NCBI GenBank assembly: GCA_019634635.1
Contig: JAHCBB010000031.1
Span: forward strand, 1 to 60,872
Direction: 5' to 3'
Origin: Verrucomicrobiia bacterium
Lineage (GTDB): Bacteria; Verrucomicrobiota; Verrucomicrobiia; Limisphaerales; UBA9464
DNA length: 60,872 bases
Part shown: positions 8,887 to 17,382 of the stretch, piece by piece
Layout: each line of letters starts with the position of its first letter
Position numbering within the stretch: the first letter of the stretch is position 1
The notes under the pieces: model-generated
Told to the model about the DNA's origin: nothing
Seen by the model: only the letters and a program-made list of their open reading frames with translations
Database searches by the model: none
Translations under genes and position numbers: made by a program

Positions 8887-10983
8887 TCACGGCGCCGCCC
8901 CGCCGACGACGGTCGTCGGCTCCGGAATCGGATTCTCGGCAAGCGGCTCCCAGTTCAACCGGAAGAATGCCTCTCCGGCAACGGTCTGGTTGAGCCACAT
9001 CGGTCCATTGTTGCCCGGAATCAGCGGACCCGAGTCCTCCCACCGCTGCAAATCTGCCGACACCTGTAGCTGATACTGGGTGTTTGAGCGGGAAATCCAG
9101 GTCAGTTGAACGGCACTCTGAACGGCGCCGTCGCCATCGGTCCATCGGTACAATCGGGCCGTAAAGTCCTCTGGAGGCGTGGCATCCTGGGGGGGCAGCG
9201 GCATCAGCTTCGTGTCCAGGGCGGCCTCCAGGTTGCCCATGACCCGCTGACGTTGCGCCACAATTGCGGCAGGCGGATGCTGCCCGGGCTGCTGTTGCAT
9301 GGCCCATTCGGAATAATTGACCCGCTCCAGGGCCTTTCCTGATGCCGGGTCGGTGTCCGTTCCACCGTCGCTGGAACTGCGCAAGTCGTAGAATTCCGCT
9401 TGCGGTGCCGCGCTCCCGAGGCCGTCGAAGTAGTACACGTACTTGTAATCCTTTTCGATCAGCGCCCGCAGACGGTTGGGAGGTGGCACGATGCCATCGG
9501 GGAATCCCGCCGCCTCCTGGCCGCTCCAGATGTCATCGAAGGTGAAGAGCACGGAATCCTGAACCCGGGGACCGTCCGGGAATTCAATCAGCCGGCTGTA
9601 GTCCACTCCCTTGAATGGATACGGAGCCGGGTCAATGCCAAGCACGCCGCAGATCGTCGGCATCAGGTCCACATGCGACACGAGTTCGTGACAAACCCGC
9701 CCCTCGGGGAAAACGACTGGATTCGACCAGACGAGCGGCACGTTGGCCATCTCCTCGTAGCACATGAACGACTTCTGCCGAAGGCCGCCATGCGCCATCG
9801 CCATGTCGCCGTGGTCGGACGTGAAGACAATCCATGACTGATCGCGCAAGGTCCTCGCCCTTGCGGCATCCACGCTCCCGTCCACGCCGTCCAACAGGTC
9901 AAGCATCCGGACCAGATAGCGGTCGTTGAGCTTGATCAGGTTGCCATAGAAGTTGAGATATTGAAGTTTGAGGGAGTCCGTCGGCACGGGTCCGAGGCCG
10001 GCGGAGGCAGCAAGAAAACGGGCCTGGCATTGCGGCTTGTGATTCCTCAGGAGGTCTTCATGCGCGGTGGGCGGCACCTCGATCCTGAGGGGGCCCGTCT
10101 GCTCGGACCAGGGAGATGTGCCGTCGGTCCGCCCAAAGTACCCGCCCTCCAAGTAGGTTCCATTGCCGCCGAGGGCTTCACTCAGCCCGGGGCAGCCGAG
10201 GACGTCATGCGGGTTGATCAGGCAGACAACAAGGCAGAAGGGATTCTCTCCCGGGTTCTCAATCCGGTGCCGGAGGAACGCCATGACGCTGTCGCGTTCC
10301 CAGGACGGATTCGCAGGTCCGCCGGCCTGCGTAAAAATGTAGTCCGGATCCGTTGGATCACCCGTTGGAGGCTGCCAGGTGCTCCCGTCAAAGAACCGGC
10401 CGTCATGATCCGTCGAACCGCCCCCGTAATTCTTTAACTCGGCATTCCCACCTGCATCCGGAGAATTCCATTCCTCCATGCCGTATCGGGAGATGTCGTC
10501 GTCCACATGGCCGCCGTCCGGTTGGTCTACGCCCTTGCTCAAATGCCACTTGCCCTTCCAGACGACGTCGTAGCCCGCCTCGCGGAGGATGGTGCCCAGA
10601 TTGGGGATCGTCGGATCCAGCTGGTGTTCCCCCTCCGACTGGCTCATGCCCTCCGAAAGCGTGTCGGTGCTGCGATGCTGGGCGGGGTACAACCCGGTGA
10701 ACATGGTGGTTCGGGAGGGGGTGCACATGGCGGTGTTGGTGTACGCCCGGCGAAAGGACACTCCGCGGTTCCTCAGGCGGGTCAATCCGGGAAGATTGGC
10801 CTGCTCCCAGCCCTCGGGAAACCAGCGAAACTCCTGCTGCTGGTCCGTGGTGAACAGGATGAGGTTGCGCCGCTGGCGGATCAGGTCCATCGCTGGCGGA
10901 CTACCCCATAGGTTCAACACACCGTGTGCTGCAGCGAGGGCACCGGCCCCCCCGAGGAGCTTGAGCACCTCACGTCGGGGCAT
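8887..10983 (-). CDS. Exported Cys-type sulfatase with C-terminal add-on module
   Basis: The 698-residue protein opens with a Tat-like signal (MPRREVLKLLGGAGALAAA). It contains NLILFTTDQQQ at the metal site, the formylglycine motif CTPSRTTMFTG (Cys87) and GYDVVWKGKWHLSK, all sulfatase family S1 hallmarks; VFTSDHGDM supplies further metal ligands. It should hydrolyse sulfate esters of a polysaccharide or related compound outside the cytoplasm. The Cys is the residue converted by the neighbouring convergent radical SAM enzyme. After the catalytic domain, residues about 625-678 form a YQLQVSADLQRW...FFRLNW module also seen in the secreted propeller at 12.3 kb. The ATG at 10983 puts the twin arginine at the N-terminus; an in-frame GTG at 11034 would add 17 residues. 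Confidence 0.92.
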   Translation of the reverse strand: MPRREVLKLLGGAGALAAAHGVLNLWGSPPAMDLIRQRRNLILFTTDQQQEFRWFPEGWEQANLPGLTRLRNRGVSFRRAYTNTAMCTPSRTTMFTGLYPAQHRSTDTLSEGMSQSEGEHQLDPTIPNLGTILREAGYDVVWKGKWHLSKGVDQPDGGHVDDDISRYGMEEWNSPDAGGNAELKNYGGGSTDHDGRFFDGSTWQPPTGDPTDPDYIFTQAGGPANPSWERDSVMAFLRHRIENPGENPFCLVVCLINPHDVLGCPGLSEALGGNGTYLEGGYFGRTDGTSPWSEQTGPLRIEVPPTAHEDLLRNHKPQCQARFLAASAGLGPVPTDSLKLQYLNFYGNLIKLNDRYLVRMLDLLDGVDGSVDAARARTLRDQSWIVFTSDHGDMAMAHGGLRQKSFMCYEEMANVPLVWSNPVVFPEGRVCHELVSHVDLMPTICGVLGIDPAPYPFKGVDYSRLIEFPDGPRVQDSVLFTFDDIWSGQEAAGFPDGIVPPPNRLRALIEKDYKYVYYFDGLGSAAPQAEFYDLRSSSDGGTDTDPASGKALERVNYSEWAMQQQPGQHPPAAIVAQRQRVMGNLEAALDTKLMPLPPQDATPPEDFTARLYRWTDGDGAVQSAVQLTWISRSNTQYQLQVSADLQRWEDSGPLIPGNNGPMWLNQTVAGEAFFRLNWEPLAENPIPEPTTVVGGAAP
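8902..8920. terminator. Perfect hairpin at convergent gene ends
   Basis: GCCGACGA (8902-8909) pairs with TCGTCGGC (8913-8920) over a three-base loop. It lies inside the last codons of the sulfatase and just downstream of the stop of the radical SAM gene, so it could act as a bidirectional transcription barrier. No T-run follows on either strand, so factor-independent termination is unproven; the palindrome may also be a by-product of the TTVVGG coding sequence. Confidence 0.3.
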
Positions 10984-11252
10984 CCCGTCCGGGGTGCCGG
11001 AAGGCCCACTGGTTGGTGGAAGGGGAGAAGGCACGTCGGAGTGCTACCAAAACAGGGGCTGATCTGACAAGAGGTGGCGGCGAAAAGTTTGGTGCGACAG
11101 GTCGCGAAGCTGCCGAGGCTGGAAGCGGACGCGGGGGATGAGGCTTTCAGGCGATGGCCTGCAGGTCCGGATGGTCAACGACCCCGATGTCCCGCCAGCC
11201 TTGCCCGGGTGGCGCCGCGAGGCAAATCTCCGGGCGTAGTTAATCCCGTTTC

Positions 11253-11789
11253 ATGCCTGACGCCGCTTGCCCTGTCTGCGACGCCCATCCCGAGCTGCTC
11301 CGCCAGCAGGGCGAGCACGAGTCGTTCCGCTGTGTGCGCTGCGGGGGTTTCTGGGTTCCCGCGGTCACGCTCGCCGCGCTCACACGCCGTGCCGACGAGT
11401 TTCGCCTGCCGCCCGATCAGGCCGATGCCGTGCTCCGCCGCCCCGCCGCCCCCGGTCCGGCGCGCTACCGGCCGTGTCCCGTTTGCCGCGAGCTCATGAA
11501 CCGCAACAACTACGCTCGCGTATCCGGCGTGGTGGTGGACGAGTGCCGCGCCCACGGCACTTGGTTCGACTGCGACGAACTGAACCGGGTGTTGGACTTC
11601 GTTCGCGCGGGAGGCCTTGACCGCAGTCGCGCCCGGGAGTGGGACGAACTCCGCGAGCGCGAGCGCCGCGCGAGGCGGGCCGGGCCCACCCCGGAACGCC
11701 GGGAGTGGTACGACCCCGCGTCTCCCGCGGGGACGTGGGACTGGGAGCTCGACGCCGCCGTGACGCTGGTGCGGGATTCCTTGGATTGA
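11253..11789 (+). CDS. Zinc-ribbon protein with two zf-TFIIB-like modules
   Basis: The 178-residue cytoplasmic protein has an N-terminal zinc ribbon (CPVCDAHPELLRQQ...CVRCGGFWV) and a second in residues about 72-105 (YRPCPVCRELMNRNNY...VDECRAHGTWFDCDEL). The pattern CPxC...CxxCxGxW followed by a short acidic helix is that of the zf-TFIIB-like family, found in many bacteria with no known biochemical role. The C-terminal third is charged (RERERRARRAGPTPERREW) and ends WDWELDAAVTLVRDSLD. The start ATG at 11253 lies directly before the first cysteine pair. It stands alone, 270 bp from the start of the divergent sulfatase gene. DNA, RNA or protein binding is possible; none can be chosen from sequence. 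Confidence 0.85.
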   Translation: MPDAACPVCDAHPELLRQQGEHESFRCVRCGGFWVPAVTLAALTRRADEFRLPPDQADAVLRRPAAPGPARYRPCPVCRELMNRNNYARVSGVVVDECRAHGTWFDCDELNRVLDFVRAGGLDRSRAREWDELRERERRARRAGPTPERREWYDPASPAGTWDWELDAAVTLVRDSLD

Positions 11790-12306
11790 GCAGCCACCGC
11801 CACCGGGAGCCGACCGTCGTCAGGCGGCTTATACTCATTTTCACCCCGCCCGCGTCCTGATGGGCGGCTTGGGGGTTGTGGGTGTCCTGTCCACCATCGC
11901 GCGGGCGGACCTCACGGTCGGGGGGAGTCGAAACCATCGAGTGGACCACGGAATTTCGGCGGTGGTTTACCGACGGCGTGGTTGTGGTCGAAAATGAGGA
12001 CTTCGGCAACCGGATGGTCTGCACCGCGTGCCTGCCGCTCATCGCAGGGCAACCGCTCTGCGTCCGCTACACGTTGGCCCAGGAGACCGGGGAATAACCG
12101 CGCCCGACCGGAAATGGACGCTGCCGAGCGCACGGGCAGCAGATCGGTATTGTCAAGAATCTGAAGCGTGGCGTCCGAGCCGTTCAATGGCGCCGTCTTT
12201 GCGGGTCCGTGCTGGCGATCCTGGAATCCTGTGGTGAGCCAGGGCAACGGCCTCCGCATTGGCGGAGCTTTTCACCGACGGCCACATGTGACATGCTGCC
12301 GCCTTC
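11790..12306. other. 517-bp intergenic stretch
   Basis: Only one weak reading frame is visible (11876-12097, listed separately). The last 200 bases before the propeller gene show no reading frame with coding-like third-position GC and no clear promoter. No repeat, tRNA-like fold or long hairpin was seen. Confidence 0.5.
11876..12097 (+). CDS. Possible small protein or gene fragment
   Basis: The frame from about 11928 onwards (VETIEWTTEFRRWFTDGVVV then VENEDFGNRMVCTACLPLIA) has mostly G or C in third codon positions, as in the real genes here, while the first 17 codons do not. That suggests a short real coding segment whose start is uncertain (TTG at 11876 is the furthest start) or the 3' remnant of a longer gene. 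It ends in a TAA at 12095-12097. No family is recognised. Confidence 0.3.
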   Translation: MWVSCPPSRGRTSRSGGVETIEWTTEFRRWFTDGVVVVENEDFGNRMVCTACLPLIAGQPLCVRYTLAQETGE

Positions 12307-14511
12307 ATGAAAGCCTTTGCCTTCGCGCTGGCCTGCGTGGCGCTTCCCTTCCTCGTTCCTGAAGCGCTGGCGGCGGTGTCCGGACTGGCGACGGGACCGA
12401 AGTTGTCGGTGGAGAAAGTCGGCGTGAACGTTCTGGTGGAATGGCCTGAGGACGCCATCCCCGACGGCTATGCCCTCGAGAGTTCGAGCGCGATTTCGGA
12501 TCTGACCTGGGATCGTGTTCCAGGCGTCGCGACGAACGCCATTCTGCTGAGTCCGGGTGCGATCACCCGATATTTTCGCTTGAGCAACGCGGCGGCCGGC
12601 GGTGCCTTGCTCCGCGGGACCGTGCAGACCGGCGGCACGGCATCCGCCCGGCCGCTCCCGGGGCTTCAGGTCCTCTTGGTCGAAGCCACCGAGGATCGTC
12701 CGCTCGTCGTGGATCAGGCGACTTCCGGTCCGGACGGCACTTTTGAGCTCCGGTCGCCACGCGTGTCGTCCGAGAGTGTGTTTGTCGTCACGGCATCGCT
12801 CGACGGTGGCGTGGAGCTGGTCTCCGCGCTTGGGCCAACGCTGCCGTCCCGGATCACGGTGAACGAACTCACCACGGTGGCGGCCTCGTATGCCTTCGCC
12901 CAGTTCTACCGGGCGGGCGAAATTCGGGGCGATGCCTCCGCACTCCGGATCGCGGCCGCGATGAACGAGAATCTGGTGGAACTGGGCGGCGGCGGGTCGT
13001 CGGACGTTCTCCTGACCTCCCCGAACGCCGATGAGTCGAACTCCCTGCGATCCACACGGGCTCTGGCCAATCTCCTGGCCTCCTGTGTCGCCGACCCAAT
13101 GGTGGCCCGGCAGTTCTTCAGCCTGACCGCCGACCCCCGACTTCCGACGCCCACCACGACGTCCCAGGCAATGGCCAGTCTTGCGCGAAATCCTGGAGAA
13201 AACGTGCTGTCCATCTACGGGCTGACCACCAACGTCACGCCCTACTGGCCGAGCTTGGAGTCCGCGCCGGATGCCTGGACCGTGACCGTGAAGGTCAACG
13301 ACTCCGGTGATGACCAGTACCTGATCGGCGGCATGGGCAACATCGCCTTCGACCATCGTGGCAACGCCTGGATCTCGGACAACGTGGTCCAGGGAACGCC
13401 GTTCTCCAGCCGGATGCTGGTGGTGATGCAGCCCAATGGAAAGCCGGGCTCCGGCGCCGCTGGAACCCCGCGGTCCCCGATCACGACCGGGGGACTCCTG
13501 GGCGGCGGCTACGGGATTGCGATTGATCCGAAAGGTTCGGTGTGGGTCGGCAACTTTGGCTGGGGCCCGGTGACCAACTGCCTCTACTACCCGACCAACA
13601 GCCCCGGCTGCAATGGCAGCGCATCGCAGTTCACAGCGGATGGTGTCGCGATCTCCGGTCCTCTCGGATACCAGGGCGGCCCGGTCCGGGCCCAGGGCCT
13701 TGCCTCGGATTCCGCGGGCAACATTTGGATCACCAGTTATGGCACCGACTCCGTCCATGTGTTTCTCAATGGGGATCCGGAAGATGTCGTGTCCCTGCCG
13801 CTGTACGCGGGGAGTCAGCCGTTTGACGTTCAGATTGGCGAGGACGGCACCGCGTGGGTCAGCTGCGGCGGTGGCATCTCCGGCGAGTACCCGAGCAATC
13901 TGTTCCGGTTGCAGCTGGCGGGACGCCAGTTGAATGTCTTGTGGGAGGCTCCTTTCGGGAAGGCCATCAAGGGATTGTCCCTGGATTCCAAGGGGAATGC
14001 CTGGGTTGCCTCCCAAGGGGACAGCAAGGTGTATGCGGTCGCGCCGGACGGAACGGTGCTTGGCGGGTATGGTGATGGCGCCGGTGGCGTGGACGGACCG
14101 TGGGGTGCGACCGTGGATGGCGAAGACCATGTCTGGGTTGCCAACTTTGGGCCGCTCGGGCTCGCACCGTACGCCTCCCGCCTTTCCAAGCTTGCCGGCG
14201 CCGATCCGGAGACCCGCCCGCCCGGACTCCGCATGGGCGACCCGATTTCACCACCGACCGGCTACACCGTACCCACCGCCGGCAGCCAGGTGCTGCTGCA
14301 CAACGGGACGCCGCTTTATGGCACCAACGCTCCGCCGGCCTATGATCCGTTGCAACGCCTTACCGTGGCGGGTATTGACCGGGCTGGAAACCTTTGGGCG
14401 CTGAACAACTGGAAAAACAATTTCGCCGTGGACTTTGCCGAGAACCCCGGCGGCGATGGCATCGTGATCTTTGTCGGCATTGCCGCACCACCGCGGCGGC
14501 GCGATTGGTGA
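12307..14511 (+). CDS. Secreted NHL/SMP-30-like beta-propeller protein
   Basis: The 734-residue protein has a Sec signal peptide (MKAFAFALACVALPFLVPEALA). Residues about 32-95 form a YALESSSAISDLTW...YFRLSN module, the same type seen at the sulfatase C-terminus. A carboxypeptidase-regulatory-like beta-sandwich follows (PLPGLQVLLVEATEDRP...DGTFELRSP). The C-terminal half (about residues 330-700) is a propeller of repeats such as NIAFDHRGNAWISDN, GIAIDPKGSVWVGNFG, LASDSAGNIWITSYG and SLDSKGNAWVASQG, like the virginiamycin-B-lyase/SMP-30/NHL group. It probably works outside the cytoplasm in binding or in a lactonase-type reaction; no specific substrate can be named. It is a single-gene unit with a hairpin directly after its stop. 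Confidence 0.82.
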   Translation: MKAFAFALACVALPFLVPEALAAVSGLATGPKLSVEKVGVNVLVEWPEDAIPDGYALESSSAISDLTWDRVPGVATNAILLSPGAITRYFRLSNAAAGGALLRGTVQTGGTASARPLPGLQVLLVEATEDRPLVVDQATSGPDGTFELRSPRVSSESVFVVTASLDGGVELVSALGPTLPSRITVNELTTVAASYAFAQFYRAGEIRGDASALRIAAAMNENLVELGGGGSSDVLLTSPNADESNSLRSTRALANLLASCVADPMVARQFFSLTADPRLPTPTTTSQAMASLARNPGENVLSIYGLTTNVTPYWPSLESAPDAWTVTVKVNDSGDDQYLIGGMGNIAFDHRGNAWISDNVVQGTPFSSRMLVVMQPNGKPGSGAAGTPRSPITTGGLLGGGYGIAIDPKGSVWVGNFGWGPVTNCLYYPTNSPGCNGSASQFTADGVAISGPLGYQGGPVRAQGLASDSAGNIWITSYGTDSVHVFLNGDPEDVVSLPLYAGSQPFDVQIGEDGTAWVSCGGGISGEYPSNLFRLQLAGRQLNVLWEAPFGKAIKGLSLDSKGNAWVASQGDSKVYAVAPDGTVLGGYGDGAGGVDGPWGATVDGEDHVWVANFGPLGLAPYASRLSKLAGADPETRPPGLRMGDPISPPTGYTVPTAGSQVLLHNGTPLYGTNAPPAYDPLQRLTVAGIDRAGNLWALNNWKNNFAVDFAENPGGDGIVIFVGIAAPPRRRDW

Positions 14512-14557
14512 GAAGCCCGGTCCCATGGTTGCATCCACCCCTGGACCATTTGGCTTC
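14512..14557 (+). terminator. Interrupted stem-loop after the propeller gene
   Basis: GAAGCC (14512-14517) pairs with GGCTTC (14552-14557), and inside it GGTCC (14519-14523) pairs with GGACC (14543-14547). It begins at the base after the stop codon. No strong T-run follows, so it may be a 3'-end stabiliser or Rho-assisted terminator rather than a classic intrinsic terminator. Confidence 0.35.
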
Positions 14558-14877
14558 TGTCTGCCGACGATAAGGTGATTCCGGCATCCGGGCCGCCGAT
14601 GGCCATCAAAGCCACCACCGGACTCGCTCCCGCCAGGCCAATTATCATCTCCAATTATCCGGTATCGGCATTCACGAATGCTGTCGCCGTCGCCATCAAA
14701 TGGGGGGAGGAGTATCACATTTCGAAATTGAGCCCATAGCGATTGATCTGGAGGGAGGGGGTGGGAATCGGCGCGAATCAGGAATGATGACGGTGGAATT
14801 TCTTGAGCGGATCAACTGCGCGGCGGGGCGGCTCCAGCGTGCAACGTTCTCCGGCAATAAAATGTCCACAACGGAAA
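14558..14877. other. Intergenic stretch with no gene seen
   Basis: About 320 bases between the propeller hairpin and the minus-strand membrane protein. One plus-strand frame stays open across part of it (around 14574-14727), but it lacks a start and a family resemblance. No repeat or RNA gene was recognised. Confidence 0.5.
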
Positions 14878-15066
14878 CTATCTCACCTCGTCCGGCCTCC
14901 GGCTCGCGGCGAAATAGATCACGTAAAACCAGGACAGAATTCCTGCCAGAATCGCCCAGAGGATCGAACGATTGCGCTGCCATGAACACACGATGGCGAT
15001 GGCAGAGCCGATGCCAATGCCCGTCTGGGCGACGGTCTGGGTTTGGGTGACCACTTGTGCAAGCAT
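14878..15066 (-). CDS. Small two-helix membrane protein
   Basis: The 62-residue product starts MLAQVVTQTQTVAQ and has two hydrophobic segments. The first (about residues 16-28, GIGIGSAIAIVCSW) is joined by a short basic turn, QRNRS, to a second (about 34-54, ILWAILAGILSWFYVIYFAA), followed by a polar tail SRRPDEVR. The SWxRNRSxLWAIxxGxLSWFYVIYF pattern reads like a conserved small membrane protein rather than chance; comparable short proteins are, from memory, common in Verrucomicrobia and related genomes. The ATG at 15064-15066 was chosen because residues before it in the longer open frame (to 15438) are low-complexity and arginine-rich. Function unknown; super-infection immunity-like or stress-response membrane peptides have a similar size. 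Confidence 0.65.
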   Translation of the reverse strand: MLAQVVTQTQTVAQTGIGIGSAIAIVCSWQRNRSILWAILAGILSWFYVIYFAASRRPDEVR

Positions 15067-15606
15067 TGTAACGGTTTCGTTCTGTTGGTTTGCCGTGCCG
15101 CCGAACGACGGTCTGCATGACCGACGGATCGTCTGCGGCGTATCCGGACATACCGCGGAGTTTTCGTTTGGTAAACCTCCAAATGCCACGGACTTGCGGT
15201 GGTGGGGCGCGGATCGGCGGTCCCTCGTCCGCAAGCGCGGTCGGTCGAGGGGTCGCACGACAGTTTGGGGACCCTTGAACGGTCTGATGTTGTGAGGGTT
15301 GTGGAACGGTGGAGCGGCAAATGCTGCCGGTTTCCCCGTTCCTTGGCACTGACACGCCGGTTGTCCGCGGCGTCCGAAACAGGTCCGCAACGCCGCCGTG
15401 TTCCTTTGCGCCGAGAGTTCCCAACGAGCGTGGGACAACCCCGGAGCACCATCCGAGCGCGGTGGCGAAACTTGAGGTCGACAGAAAATAGACAGTAGTT
15501 TGACAGCTTTGAAATGCGTGGAAGGTTGGTTTTGCAGTCAGCACGCGTCGGATTCCGGCCGTGGGGATGGCTCAACAAAAAACAGAACATCCAGAAAAGG
15601 AATTCA
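15067..15606. other. 540-bp intergenic stretch between divergent genes
   Basis: Reading frames here are mutually overlapping and arginine-rich on both strands, and none looks like a protein. A TTGACA hexamer at 15500-15505, in a locally AT-richer patch (15480-15520), could be the -35 element of a promoter for the fasciclin gene, but no good -10 box is seen at the expected spacing. The rest holds nothing recognisable. Confidence 0.4.
15595..15601 (+). promoter_or_regulatory. Strong ribosome binding site of the fasciclin gene
   Basis: AAAAGGA lies six bases before the ATG at 15607. It decides the start over the longer open frame that begins at 15514 and is one of the few clear Shine-Dalgarno sites in this window. 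Confidence 0.7.
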
Positions 15607-16089
15607 ATGAACAGGAAATCAATGATCGCTCTCGCAGCCTCCATCGTGGCCTCGCTCGGGTTGATGGGCGGAGAGACCAAGAAGGACATCGTGGAGGTCG
15701 CCGTTGAGGCGGGCTCTTTCAAAACGCTGGTCGCCGCCGTGCAGGCGGCCGGTCTCGTGGACGTGCTCAAGGGGGACGGGCCGTTCACGGTATTCGCCCC
15801 CACGGATGAGGCATTTGCCAAGCTTCCGGCCGGCACGGTCGAGTCCCTCCTGAAGCCGGAGAACAAGGAGAAGCTCGTGGCCATCCTGACCTACCACGTC
15901 GTGGGCGGTTCTGTGAAGTCGGGCGAAATCAAGCCCGGCGGCGTGAAAACGGTGCAGGGCCAGGAAGTGACACTCTCGCTCGCGGACGGGGCGGTGCGTG
16001 CGGATGGGGCCAAGGTGGTCAAGGCCGACATCATCGCATCGAACGGTGTGATCCACGTGATTGATGCCGTGATTCTTCCGAAGCATTGA
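15607..16089 (+). CDS. Exported fasciclin-domain protein
   Basis: The 160-residue product has a signal peptide (MNRKSMIALAASIVASLGLMGG) and one complete FAS1 domain. FAS1 motifs present are FKTLVAAVQAAGLVDVL, then GPFTVFAPTDEAFAKLP (H1 box), YHVVGGSVKS, and the H2-like NGVIHVIDAVILP at the end. FAS1 proteins mediate adhesion or bind other envelope components; bacterial single-domain versions are secreted or periplasmic. The length is normal for a one-domain member. The gene has its own ribosome site and no co-directional neighbour within 500 bp upstream, so it is probably expressed alone and perhaps highly. Confidence 0.93.
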   Translation: MNRKSMIALAASIVASLGLMGGETKKDIVEVAVEAGSFKTLVAAVQAAGLVDVLKGDGPFTVFAPTDEAFAKLPAGTVESLLKPENKEKLVAILTYHVVGGSVKSGEIKPGGVKTVQGQEVTLSLADGAVRADGAKVVKADIIASNGVIHVIDAVILPKH

Positions 16090-16196
16090 AGGCACTCGGG
16101 GAGCCGCGGGTTGGGCGGTTCCAAATCGGACTGCCGCGCACGGGCGGGTGAACTTCGTGGAATTTGGAACGTCGGGTTTCCAGTCCCACGGATTGA

Positions 16197-17030
16197 TCAC
16201 CCGTCCTTTTTGTTGTCTGGCCGGTCAAGGATTGCCGCCTCCGCCAACATGGGGTGGCTCCCTGAATCCATTCGTTGGCTCGCGTCCGCGGTATCGTCCG
16301 AAGGTTCGGCCTGATCGAAATTCTCCCGGATCACCTCTGCGAGGTCCGTAAGTAACCTCTCACCCTGGCCGCGGTAGGATGAACCGTGCATGACCGCCAG
16401 TGTCTCTGGTTTCAGGGCGGCGAGGGAGTACAGGACCCCTTCGGTCTGGCGCGTGTAGGGCATGTAACCGGCCAGCGGGCCCTGCTGCAATCGCTGCATT
16501 GCGCTGCGCGTCGGCTCGATGAGGTCCGACGAGGTCAGCGGTGCGACATCGCCGAAGTGGTGGAAGAGATCCGAACAGAACAGCGTCCTGCGCGTTTCCT
16601 CGAACAGGACACCGGCATCCCATCCGTGGGGAATATGCGGGGAACGGTGAAACCGGTAGCGATACTTTCCCGTGATCAGGACGTCGCCGGATGTCATCCC
16701 GCGAGCCGGGCGGATGGAGAAGTCGTCCACACTGACCAGCTTGCCGACGAGCGTGCAGACCGGCTCGGCACGGGGCGCAAGCTGCAACCATTCGTTGAGT
16801 GCACCGCACTCGTCGGATTCAAAGTGACTCCAGGCGATATGTCGGAGCATTGAGGGATCCATCAGCGAAGCCACGGCCTGGCGCAAGTCCGGGAACATGC
16901 CCTTCAACCCCGCGTGAAAGAGCAGCGGCTCCTCGTCACGCACCAGGAAATGGTTGAACTGCATGTCGAGGCTGGGGACGTAGACGGCGAGTCGGAACAG
17001 GTCTGGGGCGATCTCGTTGATGGTGGTCAT
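16197..17030 (-). CDS. ODP-type metallo-beta-lactamase-fold di-iron protein
   Basis: The 277-residue protein is the lactamase-like domain of the flavodiiron/ODP group, without a flavodoxin domain. The metal-binding HxExDE motif is visible in AWSHFESDECGAL. LFCSDLFHHFGD supplies the bridging Asp and a further His, and VMHGSSYRGQG gives the last His. Relatives reduce oxygen or nitric oxide, or act as oxygen sensors; without its own flavodoxin domain it would need a partner. The ATG at 17030 begins MTTINEIAPDLFRL, the usual family N-terminus; the frame stays open to 17444 without family similarity. The C-terminal 35 residues (EPSDDTADASQRMDSGSHPM...) are a polar tail. Confidence 0.85.
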   Translation of the reverse strand: MTTINEIAPDLFRLAVYVPSLDMQFNHFLVRDEEPLLFHAGLKGMFPDLRQAVASLMDPSMLRHIAWSHFESDECGALNEWLQLAPRAEPVCTLVGKLVSVDDFSIRPARGMTSGDVLITGKYRYRFHRSPHIPHGWDAGVLFEETRRTLFCSDLFHHFGDVAPLTSSDLIEPTRSAMQRLQQGPLAGYMPYTRQTEGVLYSLAALKPETLAVMHGSSYRGQGERLLTDLAEVIRENFDQAEPSDDTADASQRMDSGSHPMLAEAAILDRPDNKKDG

Positions 17031-17382
17031 GGAAACGAGGGTAGGGAACCCCGACGCAGAGGGAAAGTGCGCGGGAACCTCGCGCTGGCGACGCATCGGG
17101 GGCAGGATCTGCCGCCGCAAATTCACATGAGGTCTATCCAGTCCCGCATGGCGGCTCCGGCCGTGCCGGCTCAGGCTGGAAGGAAATCTTGCGTCCCTTG
17201 CTCCCGTCCGGCGCTCCCCGGATCCTGCCGTCCCAATCCCGATGACCCCCTCTCCCTCGAATCGCCCCCAATGAACTCCCGCGGACTCAATCGCCCCGCC
17301 TCTGCCGTTCCCGACACGGACGCCGCCCCGCGGGTGTGGCGCGACACCCCGGGGTTTCCCGTGCTGTTCAGCGAGCTGGTGC
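17031..17382. other. 352-bp stretch before the kinase remnant
   Basis: A plus-strand frame from the ATG at 17271 (MNSRGLNRPASAVPDTDAAP...) reads on in the frame of the large fusion gene but resembles no family. It may contain decayed upstream parts of the sugar-acid kinase; no alignment could be made by eye. Nothing else is recognised. Confidence 0.4.

Noticed and set aside
12184..14130. 648-residue minus-strand open frame
   Set aside because: Antisense to the secreted propeller gene, which has a signal peptide and clear repeats.
15500..15528. TTGACA as part of a sigma-70 promoter for the fasciclin gene
   Set aside because: No acceptable -10 hexamer at 16-18 bp spacing, so it was not listed as a promoter.
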